The position numbers and the translations under genes are program-made. From positions 5,041 to 11,825 of the forward strand of contig CALMAV010000416.1 in NCBI GenBank assembly GCA_937859895.1: 6,785 nt of DNA, read 5' to 3'. Positions 1 through 6,480 of this stretch are shown here, in pieces. The notes beneath the pieces were generated by a model. That model searched no databases, was not told where the DNA came from, and saw only the letters and a program-made list of their open reading frames with translations. The DNA is from an uncultured Bryobacterales bacterium. Lineage in GTDB: Bacteria > Acidobacteriota > Terriglobia > Bryobacterales > Bryobacteraceae. Positions within the stretch are counted from its first letter, which is position 1. Every line of letters starts with the position of its first letter.

Positions 1-1
1 T

Positions 2-343
2 CTCTATGCCGTCCTACTGCCGATTTTTGCCGCCCAGGTGCTGCACGGCAGCGCAGCGACCCTCGGCTGGCTGACCGCTGCCTCGGGAATCGGCGCGCTT
101 GTGTCGGCACTTTCTCTGGCAGTCCGCAAGTCAGTGGCTGGGCTCACGCGCATGCTTCAGATCTCGACCGCTATGCTGGGCGCCGCACTGATTCTTTTTC
201 GGCCTGTAGCATGTGTTATGGCTGTCACTTGGGCTGATGGTGGTCGTCGTTTTCAGTCTAAACCAGGGCGTCTCAGCGAGCAATACAATCATTCAGTCGT
301 TGACCCTCATATTCATGGAAAGAGGAAAAACTTGTGCCTTTAA
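2..343 (+). pseudogene. MFS exporter remnant (EntS/MFS_3-like), frameshifted and 3'-truncated; 5' end outside window
   Basis: This is the C-terminal part of a major facilitator superfamily permease, an inner-membrane exporter. The frame starting at base 2 is open from the window edge and reads LPIFAAQVLHGSAATLGWL, then a glycine/alanine-rich membrane segment, as in MFS_3/EntS-type exporters. After about base 209 this frame loses its membrane character. The +3 frame then continues the family pattern: HVLWLSLGLMVVVVFSLN from 210, followed by SNTIIQSL up to about 302, a segment conserved in this family. The +3 frame has a TAG at 207-209, so the shift lies between about 207 and 221. Near base 302 the family-like reading seems to return to the first frame (VDPHIHGK, compare the usual D-x-H-x-RGR), which stops at 341-343. 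The family normally continues for several more membrane helices, so the 3' end is missing. The identity as an MFS remnant is fairly firm. The second shift is an inference, and sequencing error could mimic either shift. Confidence 0.72.
322..325 (+). promoter_or_regulatory. Ribosome binding site for the isochorismatase-like gene
   Basis: GAGG within GGAAAGAGG lies 8 bases before the GTG at 334. This supports the GTG as the start codon, because no in-frame ATG is available near the conserved N-terminal strand. The site lies inside the decayed MFS reading frame, so the hydrolase gene is probably co-transcribed with the remnant or uses a promoter within it. Confidence 0.6.
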
Positions 344-894
344 CAACTCTCGATAGTAATGCTGCTTTAGTCTTGATTGACCTGCAGAAAGGCATAGCTG
401 CTTTGCCGGCCGCGCACCCAATTGGTGAGATCATCGACCGGGCTGCCCAGCTTGCGCGTGCCTTCCGGCAACGAGGCTTGCCGATAGTGCTCGTCAACGT
501 AATGGGCACGGCACCCGGTCGCACCGACGCTGGACCTCAGAACATCTCTTCGCTGCCAGCAGATTGGACTGAGCTTGTCCCTGAATTGGAGCACCATCCT
601 GACGATTATCTCGTCAGCAAGCAACGAATAGGTGCGTTCATCGGCACCTCTTTGAATGACTATCTTCGCCAACGCGGCGTCACTCAAATTTTCCTAGCGG
701 GCGTCGCAACAAGTCTCGGTGTTGAGTCAACGGCCCGCAGCGCTCACGATCACGGCTACAACGTCGTGCTTGTCATAGATGCGATGACCGACCGAGATGC
801 CGATGCTCACCGCCACAGCATCGAAAAGATCTTTCCCCGTCTGGGTGAGGCAGACACAACCGAGAACGTTTTGAAGCTCTTGAGTAGCTCCTAA
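334..894 (+). CDS. Isochorismatase-superfamily hydrolase lacking the catalytic cysteine
   Basis: This is a 186-residue cytoplasmic alpha/beta protein, the usual single-domain length for the isochorismatase (cysteine hydrolase) superfamily. The first strand carries the catalytic aspartate (ALVLIDLQ, D16). The catalytic lysine is K96, in VSKQRIGAF. The cis-peptide loop is GVATS at 123-127. The next residues are LGVESTAR, so G129 occupies the position where amidase-type members have the nucleophilic cysteine (typically T-x-x-C-V-x-ST). Isochorismatases that cleave a vinyl ether, such as PhzD and the EntB N-terminal domain, also have glycine there, and a broad group of uncharacterised family members does too. 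The C-terminal IFPRLGEADTT is typical of that uncharacterised group. Family membership is clear but the substrate cannot be predicted. The GTG start is supported by a ribosome binding site 8 bases upstream. The gene overlaps the last bases of the MFS remnant, and an operon with it before decay is plausible but unproven. Confidence 0.9.
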   Translation: MPLTTLDSNAALVLIDLQKGIAALPAAHPIGEIIDRAAQLARAFRQRGLPIVLVNVMGTAPGRTDAGPQNISSLPADWTELVPELEHHPDDYLVSKQRIGAFIGTSLNDYLRQRGVTQIFLAGVATSLGVESTARSAHDHGYNVVLVIDAMTDRDADAHRHSIEKIFPRLGEADTTENVLKLLSSS

Positions 895-941
895 GTGTGC
901 CGCAGAAGACTCAATCCTCAACGAGATTTGTCAATCGTCTC

Positions 942-964
942 GAAGATCTTAGCAATCTTCTTTT
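942..964 (+). terminator. Possible rho-independent terminator after the hydrolase gene
   Basis: GAAGAT (942-947) can pair with ATCTTC (955-960) around a 7-base loop, followed directly by TTTT (961-964). It starts 48 bases after the hydrolase stop codon, a sensible position. The stem is only 6 pairs and AT-rich, and the T-run is short, so termination would be weak. If it works, the VWA gene starting 21 bases later needs its own promoter. The only candidate I see is a TTGTCA box at 928-933 with no convincing -10 element. Confidence 0.35.
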
Positions 965-984
965 AGCTTGACCATCTATGGAAC

Positions 985-1953
985 ATGCTGATTGGTGGCC
1001 GCTTGTCCAAGACTCGTCCCAAATTCTGTGCTTGCCTCAGATTACTACCTCTATTATTGGTTCTGGCTCCCCTAACGGAGGCGCAGACGACCGATACTCA
1101 GGCGCCCAAACCGGACGATCAACCTTTTCGTTACTCAACGGGTGTACGCCTGGTTGTGTTGCAGACGACGGTCTTTACACCGAAAGGCGGGTTTGCGAAA
1201 GGGTTGCGGCAGTCTCATTTCCAAGTTTTTGAGGACTCTCGGCCGCAAACTATCAAGCTTTTCCGTCAGAATGACAGTGCTGTAGCTATTGGGCTCATTG
1301 TGGACAACAGCGGCAGTATGAGGCGAAAGCACGCTGCCGTGCTGGCGGCTGCTAAAGCGTTCACAAAGAACAGTAATCCTAAAGATGAGCTGTTCATTAT
1401 CAACTTCAACGAAAAGCCTACCCTTGGGCTTCCGCAGTCTAAGCTTTTCTCAGCGAATGCCCGAGAGTTAGAACGCGCCCTGCCTGCGACAGCAGCCGGT
1501 GGGAAGACAGCATTGTTTGACGCGCTCGCATTGGGGCTCAGTCACATACACGAATTGAAGCAGGATAAGAAAGCGCTCATTCTGGTCAGTGATGGCGGCG
1601 ACAACGCGAGCACTCACACGGCTGACCAAGTGATTGCGGACGCAAACAACTCCGACGTGGTGATCTATACGATTGGTCTCTTCAATAAGAATGACGACGA
1701 AGCTAATCCTGCTTTCATGAAACAGATTGCGAGTGTCACAGGCGGCGAGGCGTTCTTACCGGCTCGACCCAATCAGGCGGCAAGCAGTTGCAAGCGCATC
1801 GCCCAAACAATTCGAAATGAGTACTCTATTGGGTACTCGCCCAATAACGAAGAGGCCGGAACAAAGTTCCGCACAATCCAAGTGACGGTGAAAGCACCGC
1901 GCCGTGGAAAGCTAGTTGCGCGCACCCGGACAGGCTACACGCTAACGCCTTAG
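985..1953 (+). CDS. Secreted VWA-domain protein (Acidobacterial VWFA-related family)
   Basis: This 322-residue protein has an N-terminal signal peptide: basic residues at 6-19, a leucine-rich core at about 18-30, and a likely cleavage near TEA|Q (33/34). It is therefore expected outside the inner membrane. After a short linker comes the N-terminal beta segment typical of the acidobacterial VWFA-related family (VFTPKGGFAKGL, then HFQVFED). The von Willebrand A domain follows. Its metal-binding MIDAS motif looks complete: DNSGSM at 107-112 (D107, S109, S111), T175 in GGKTALFDAL, and D203 in SDGGDN. The C-terminal NEYSIGYSP and RTGYTL match the usual family ending. Such domains bind partners through a divalent cation, but the partner here is unknown. 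The ATG at 985 gives a good signal peptide but has no clear Shine-Dalgarno sequence. A TTG at 1003, preceded by GGTGG, is an alternative. No neighbour reveals its function. Confidence 0.9.
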   Translation: MLIGGRLSKTRPKFCACLRLLPLLLVLAPLTEAQTTDTQAPKPDDQPFRYSTGVRLVVLQTTVFTPKGGFAKGLRQSHFQVFEDSRPQTIKLFRQNDSAVAIGLIVDNSGSMRRKHAAVLAAAKAFTKNSNPKDELFIINFNEKPTLGLPQSKLFSANARELERALPATAAGGKTALFDALALGLSHIHELKQDKKALILVSDGGDNASTHTADQVIADANNSDVVIYTIGLFNKNDDEANPAFMKQIASVTGGEAFLPARPNQAASSCKRIAQTIRNEYSIGYSPNNEEAGTKFRTIQVTVKAPRRGKLVARTRTGYTLTP

Positions 1954-1966
1954 CGCACCCGGACAG
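1920..1966 (+). repeat. 14-base direct repeat flanking the VWA stop codon
   Basis: GCGCACCCGGACAG occurs at 1920-1933 and again at 1953-1966, exactly 33 bases (11 codons) apart. The first copy encodes part of the conserved C-terminal RTRTGY. The second begins on the last base of the TAG stop codon. Similarity ends sharply on both sides, so it looks like a small local duplication or the scar of a slippage or deletion event rather than a mobile element. Confidence 0.55.
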
Positions 1967-2080
1967 CGAGCGAAAGATCATCGCCATTGTTCTGACTCAA
2001 GCTCCGTCTCTTAAAAGGCGATCCTTCTTACAAAGCTGCCCGGCCGACACCCAAAAATCCGTTCCCGGAAATGTGGCACG

Positions 2081-3364
2081 ATGAAGGCGTCCCTTACGTA
2101 CTCATATTTTGTGCATCGAAAACTAGCTTCTCCGCCCTACGTCTTCGCTTCGATGTGTGCGTTGACCTTTCTGAGCTCCTGCAGCGCCACAAAGCCGGGA
2201 GGACAGATGTCGATGGCGAACATGCCGCCCACCCTGGTTAGGACGGTGACGGCAAACAGTGCTGACGTGCCGCTGACGCTCGATGCCATTGGCGCTGTAG
2301 AGACAACAGCATCGGTGGATGTCAAGTCGCGGGTTGCCGGTCAGGTGGTACGCGTCGATTTCGCCGAAGGACAAAATGTGAGCAAAGGTCAGTTGCTATT
2401 TGAGATTGACCCGCTTCCGCTGCAGCAACAACTCGCCCAGATTCAGGCTGATCTGGCTAAAGATCGGGCTCTGGAGCAACAGGCCAGAGCCAATGTCCTG
2501 CGGGATCAAGCGACGTTGAAGCAGAGCAAAGCAATGGCGGATCGCGGCATGGCGCTTTCCAAAGAAGGAATCTATTCGCGCGAGCAGACCGAGCAGGTTG
2601 TAGCCACGGCAGACTCCAGCCAGGCTTCGCTGGAGGCGGATCGCGCAGCCGTGGAAAGCGCAACTGCCTCTATCCAGTCAGACCGGGCGCGTTTGGCCCA
2701 AACTCAGTTGCAATTGGGTTATACCAAGATTTTGGCACCGATCACGGGACGAGCGGGCGCAATTGCCATCAAGGCAGGCAATCTGGTCAAGGACAACGAT
2801 GTGGCTTTGGTAACGCTGCTGCAGATGTCGCCAATCTACGTGTCCTTTGGAGTACCGGAGCAACTACTGCCAGACGTGCAGAAGTTTAACGCGCAGCATC
2901 CCTTGCAGGTACAAGCATCTTCGGCGCCAGGCACAAGCACCACGGGAACTCTGAAGTTTATCGACAATTCGGTCGACAATACAACCGGCACCATCAAAAT
3001 GAAAGCGGAGTTTCCGAATCCCGCGCATGCCTTGTGGCCCGGTCAGTTCGTGAATGTGACTGCACGACTGAATTTGGAGCGGAATCGGATAGTGGTGCCA
3101 AGCCGGGCAGTGCAGACTGGGCCGCAAGGTAAGTTTGTCTGGGTAGTAGATGGAAGTAAAAACACAGTGGCTATGCGTCCGGTTGATGTACTGCGGACTT
3201 TTCAGGCGAGCGGCGGCGAGCAGGCGGTGCTGGGAAAAGGCCTGAGCGCGGGCGAGCAGGTAGTGTCGGAAGGCCAGCTGCGGCTGGCACCGGGGATGAA
3301 GGTGGAGCTCCAAGATACCGCCGTACATACGAATGAAGCGAAAGGAACCCCGAGCGGAGTTTAA
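2081..3364 (+). CDS. RND efflux periplasmic adaptor (membrane fusion protein), lipoprotein, MdtA-like
   Basis: This 427-residue periplasmic adaptor links an RND pump to an outer-membrane channel. The N-terminus has a lipobox, LSSC, with the acylated cysteine at C34. The first half of the lipoyl/barrel-sandwich domain is at about 81-110 (SRVAGQVV, EGQNVSKGQLLFEID). A glutamine/alanine-rich alpha-helical hairpin runs from about 112 to 210. The second lipoyl half starts at Y214 (TKILAPITGRAGAI). A beta-barrel domain (PIYVSFGVPEQLL) and a membrane-proximal domain (RIVVPSRAVQ, GKFVWVVDG) follow. The stretch IDNSVDNTTGTIKMKAEF and the nearby WPGQFVNV closely resemble E. coli MdtA. The ATG at 2081 gives a long 33-residue signal. 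The in-frame GTG at 2111 would give a more typical 23-residue one. Neither has a strong ribosome binding site; GGAA at 2067-2070 favours the ATG slightly. It forms an operon with the permease 8 bases downstream. In the 127-base gap upstream I see only a poor promoter match (TTGTTC 1988-1993, 17 bases, TTAAAA 2011-2016). Confidence 0.95.
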   Translation: MKASLTYSYFVHRKLASPPYVFASMCALTFLSSCSATKPGGQMSMANMPPTLVRTVTANSADVPLTLDAIGAVETTASVDVKSRVAGQVVRVDFAEGQNVSKGQLLFEIDPLPLQQQLAQIQADLAKDRALEQQARANVLRDQATLKQSKAMADRGMALSKEGIYSREQTEQVVATADSSQASLEADRAAVESATASIQSDRARLAQTQLQLGYTKILAPITGRAGAIAIKAGNLVKDNDVALVTLLQMSPIYVSFGVPEQLLPDVQKFNAQHPLQVQASSAPGTSTTGTLKFIDNSVDNTTGTIKMKAEFPNPAHALWPGQFVNVTARLNLERNRIVVPSRAVQTGPQGKFVWVVDGSKNTVAMRPVDVLRTFQASGGEQAVLGKGLSAGEQVVSEGQLRLAPGMKVELQDTAVHTNEAKGTPSGV

Positions 3365-3366
3365 GG
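3362..3366 (+). promoter_or_regulatory. Ribosome binding site of the permease, overlapping the upstream stop codon
   Basis: TAAGG matches the 5' half of the consensus TAAGGAGG and lies 6 bases before the ATG at 3373. Its TAA is the stop codon of the membrane fusion protein gene. Ribosomes ending the first gene therefore finish on the start signal of the second, which suggests translational coupling and fixed stoichiometry. This supports the ATG at 3373. Confidence 0.6.
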
Positions 3367-3372
3367 CACTTC

Positions 3373-6300
3373 ATGAATTTCACAGACTTCTTCGTACGCC
3401 GTGCGATCACAACCACGCTGATCATGGCGACCATTCTTGGCTTTGGCATTCTAAGTTACTCCACCCTGCCGGTAAGCAATTTGCCGACGGTAGAGTACCC
3501 AACCATTCAAGTTGCAGCGGGACTTCCAGGAGCCAATCCGGACATCATGGCAGCTTCGGTAGCTACGCCATTGGAGTCGGAGTTTTCTACCATAGCCGGC
3601 ATTAACAGCATGACTTCGTCTAGCTCGTTGGGTGAGACAAGTATCACGTTGCAGTTCGATCTGAGCAGGAATATCGATGCAGCTGGGCAGGACGTGCAAG
3701 CGGCCATATCCAGAGCGCAAGGCAACCTGCCGGCCAGCATGCCTAGCCCGCCTTCGTACTCAAAAGTGAACCCGGCCGAGCAGCCGATCCTTTACATTGC
3801 AATGACATCGAAAACGATGGCGCTGCCGGATCTGGACGAGTACGCTGAAACACGTCTGGCGAGACGAATCTCAATGGTAGGAGGAGTCGCACGGGTGCGG
3901 GTTCTTGGAGCGCAGAAGTTCGCTGTGCGCGTCCAGGCAGATCCGGAAAAGCTCGCTGCGCGGACTATCGATTTAGAAGAAGTCCGCAACGCGTTGGCTT
4001 CGGGCAGCTCGAACCTGCCTGCTGGATCGTTATATGGCTTCAGCAAGGCCTACACGGTTCAATCCAACAGCCAGCTGACGACAGCACCTCAATTTGGGCA
4101 GCTGATTGTTACTTATCGGAACGGTAGCCCGGTACACCTGAACGAGTTAGGATCGGTACTGGCCAGCGTCAGTGATATTCGCTCGCGCTTCTGGATCAAT
4201 AATCGCCAGAGCATCATTCTGGCAGTGCAGAAGCAACCCGGTTCCAACACAGTGGCCGTGGCTGATGCTGTGAAAGCTCTGGTACCGACGCTACGGCAAT
4301 CGATGCCGGCGGGTCTTGACATCTATAACGCCTTCGATGCTTCGCAAGACATCCGTGAATCCATTGCCGATGTGAAGTTCACACTGCTGCTGACCATCGG
4401 GCTTGTCATCGTTGTGATTTTTGTTTTCCTCCGCAATGTGTCGGCGACGATCATTCCGAGTCTGGCTGTTCCACTCTCGCTGCTGGGAACGTTCGCTGCG
4501 ATGAAGCTGCTCGGGTTCACCATTGACATCTTCTCCATGATGGCAATGACACTGTCGGTCGGCTTCGTCGTGGATGACGCCATCGTCATGCTCGAAAACA
4601 TCGTGCGCCACATGGAAATGGGCAAGGGACGCTTTCAGGCTGCCTTGGACGGCGCACGCGAAGTAGGCTTCACCATTGTCTCGATGACGGTTTCTCTGGT
4701 AGCCGTATTCATTCCCGTGCTGTTTCTAGGTGGAGTCATCGGGCGTCTGCTGCGTGAATTTTCCATCACGATTGCAATCGCCGTTCTCATCTCCGGGTTC
4801 ATTTCATTGAGCCTCACACCCATGCTTTGCAGCCGTTTTCTTCGGCATGAGGCTCACCCGCAGGGCGGCTTTTATCAGCGGACTGAGCGGTTCTTTGTCT
4901 GGCTCAATGATGTCTACCGAAGGACGCTAGAAGTAGTAATGCGGCATCGGATCTGGGTGCTGGCCACTAGCCTTCTCTTGAGTGTGGTGACTGTTTACCT
5001 GTTTGTGGTGATTCCAAAGAGCTTCATGCCAACCGTGGATCAGGGGTTCGCCTTCGGAGGCACGGAAGCGGCTCCCGATACTTCTTTCGACGAAATGCTT
5101 AGGCTCCAGGAAAAGGTAAACACGGTACTGGCAAGCAGTCCGTATATCGAGCGGTTTGGTTCCGGCGCAGGCGAAGGCGGGCAGAATTCGGGCTTTTTAT
5201 TCATGCGCTTCAAGACTGACCCTCATCGGCCATCCGTAACTCAGTTAATCGGGCAGATGCAGAAGAAGTTCTCCGAAATCCCAGGATTGATGGTTTTCCT
5301 GCAGGCGCCGCCCTTAGTAACGCTAGGGCAAAACGAAGGCAGAAGCCAGTATTCGGTTGCACTGCAAGATGCTGACACCGGTGAGCTCTATAAGTGGGCC
5401 CCTGTTATGGAGGCAAAGCTCCGGTCAATACCGCAGTTGCAGGATGTGTTCACCGATCTTCGGCTAAGCAATCCACGCCTGGATGTGCAAATCGATCGCA
5501 ATCGCGCGCTCGCTCTGGGTGTCACGCCCGATGTGATTGCCAACACGCTCTTTGATGCTTATGGCAACCGCCGTGTAACTACCATCACGACAGGCGATAA
5601 CCAGTATGATGTGCTGCTAGAAGTGCTGCCTGCCTATCAGCGCGAACCATCCGCTTTGACGCGTCTGTACCTGAAATCCAACACTGGCAAGATGGTGCCG
5701 CTGTCGGCTGTTGCAACGTTGAAGCAGAACGTAGCGCCACTAAGTGTCAACCATATCGGGCAGCTCTCTGCCGTGAACTTTCAATTCAATCTCAAGCCCG
5801 GGGTTTCATTAAGCCAAGCGACAACGCTAGTGGAGCGGGCAGCCGAGCAGGTGGGTTTGCCCGATACGATGTCGTTCACTTTCCAAGGCACAGCAGCGGC
5901 CTTCCAAAGCTCCATCAGCGGCCTTGGGATCTTACTGGTGATTGCGGTTCTGGTGATCTATCTGGTGCTGGGCATTTTGTATGAAAGCTTCATTCACCCG
6001 ATCACCATCTTGTCAGGCCTGCCAGCGGCGGGCCTTGGTGCACTACTGACATTACGGCTATTCGGCGAAGATCTGAATTTGTATTCGTTCGTCGGAATCA
6101 TCCTGCTGCTCGGGATTGTGAAGAAGAACGCCATCATGATGATCGATTTTGCGCTGGAACTGCAGCGCAAAGAAGGCAAGTCACCGGAGGAAGCAATTAT
6201 CGCGGGCTGTTTGCAGCGGTTCCGTCCGATTATGATGACAACGATGGCAGCACTGCTCGGCTCGCTTCCGATTGCATTTGGAACAGGCGCCGGCGGTGAA

Positions 6301-6480
6301 GCAAGGCGGCCGTTAGGTATTGCGGTAGTGGGCGGACTGGTGGTTTCTCAGTTGCTGACGCTGTATATAACACCGGTCGTCTATGTGTATCTGGATCGCT
6401 TACAGGGCCGGAAGAAGACGAAGGGACTGCAGAGCAAACCGTCACAGGTCTGGCAGCCAGCAGAAGCTTTGGCGAAGTAG
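3373..6480 (+). CDS. RND/HAE1 multidrug efflux permease, MdtB/MdtC-like
   Basis: This 1035-residue inner-membrane proton/drug antiporter has the normal family length (E. coli MdtB and MdtC are about 1,030 residues). It opens with the cytoplasmic FFVRRAITTTLIMA and TM1 at about 12-32. Two large periplasmic loops follow TM1 and TM7. TM2-TM6 span about 335-485, TM7 about 528-547 and TM8-TM12 about 850-1003. The proton relay is intact: D401 and D402 in GFVVDDAIVMLEN (TM4), and K918 in IVKKNAIMMIDF (TM10), corresponding to AcrB D407/D408 and K940. MTSSSSLG, VNPAEQPI, APLSVNH and RFRPIMMTTMAALLG closely follow MdtC/MdtB. Individual segments match one or the other, so I give no symbol. Only one permease gene is present, whereas E. 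coli uses an MdtB-MdtC mixed trimer, so a homotrimer is likely. The substrate is unknown. It should work with the adaptor encoded directly upstream and needs a TolC-like channel encoded elsewhere. Confidence 0.97.
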   Translation: MNFTDFFVRRAITTTLIMATILGFGILSYSTLPVSNLPTVEYPTIQVAAGLPGANPDIMAASVATPLESEFSTIAGINSMTSSSSLGETSITLQFDLSRNIDAAGQDVQAAISRAQGNLPASMPSPPSYSKVNPAEQPILYIAMTSKTMALPDLDEYAETRLARRISMVGGVARVRVLGAQKFAVRVQADPEKLAARTIDLEEVRNALASGSSNLPAGSLYGFSKAYTVQSNSQLTTAPQFGQLIVTYRNGSPVHLNELGSVLASVSDIRSRFWINNRQSIILAVQKQPGSNTVAVADAVKALVPTLRQSMPAGLDIYNAFDASQDIRESIADVKFTLLLTIGLVIVVIFVFLRNVSATIIPSLAVPLSLLGTFAAMKLLGFTIDIFSMMAMTLSVGFVVDDAIVMLENIVRHMEMGKGRFQAALDGAREVGFTIVSMTVSLVAVFIPVLFLGGVIGRLLREFSITIAIAVLISGFISLSLTPMLCSRFLRHEAHPQGGFYQRTERFFVWLNDVYRRTLEVVMRHRIWVLATSLLLSVVTVYLFVVIPKSFMPTVDQGFAFGGTEAAPDTSFDEMLRLQEKVNTVLASSPYIERFGSGAGEGGQNSGFLFMRFKTDPHRPSVTQLIGQMQKKFSEIPGLMVFLQAPPLVTLGQNEGRSQYSVALQDADTGELYKWAPVMEAKLRSIPQLQDVFTDLRLSNPRLDVQIDRNRALALGVTPDVIANTLFDAYGNRRVTTITTGDNQYDVLLEVLPAYQREPSALTRLYLKSNTGKMVPLSAVATLKQNVAPLSVNHIGQLSAVNFQFNLKPGVSLSQATTLVERAAEQVGLPDTMSFTFQGTAAAFQSSISGLGILLVIAVLVIYLVLGILYESFIHPITILSGLPAAGLGALLTLRLFGEDLNLYSFVGIILLLGIVKKNAIMMIDFALELQRKEGKSPEEAIIAGCLQRFRPIMMTTMAALLGSLPIAFGTGAGGEARRPLGIAVVGGLVVSQLLTLYITPVVYVYLDRLQGRKKTKGLQSKPSQVWQPAEALAK

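Noticed and set aside
2..894. Siderophore link: EntS-like exporter remnant next to a hydrolase with an EntB/PhzD-type glycine
   Set aside because: The hydrolase motif around the glycine (GVATSLGVESTAR) matches a generic uncharacterised branch, not the EntB/PhzD type. No other siderophore gene is present, and the exporter is broken.
978..1232. 84-codon + strand frame starting just before the VWA gene
   Set aside because: It overlaps the VWA signal peptide and N-terminal domain in another frame, and its product resembles nothing known to me.
1980..2022. Inverted repeat ATCGCC (1980-1985) / GGCGAT (2017-2022) upstream of the efflux operon
   Set aside because: Only 6 base pairs with a 31-base loop. 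This is too weak to call an operator or attenuator.
2062..2070. Palindrome TTCCCGGAA just before the adaptor start
   Set aside because: It is short, occurs once, and overlaps the presumed ribosome binding region. Nothing ties it to a regulator, and none is encoded nearby.
2864..3328. 154-codon reading frame on the - strand inside the adaptor gene
   Set aside because: It lies wholly antisense to a strongly conserved adaptor gene, and its translation shows no domain. It is a shadow frame.
4291..4625. Two overlapping - strand frames of about 100 codons within the permease gene
   Set aside because: They are rich in His, Asp, Ser and Met, as expected of the reverse complement of a membrane-segment coding region. 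They are shadows of the permease.
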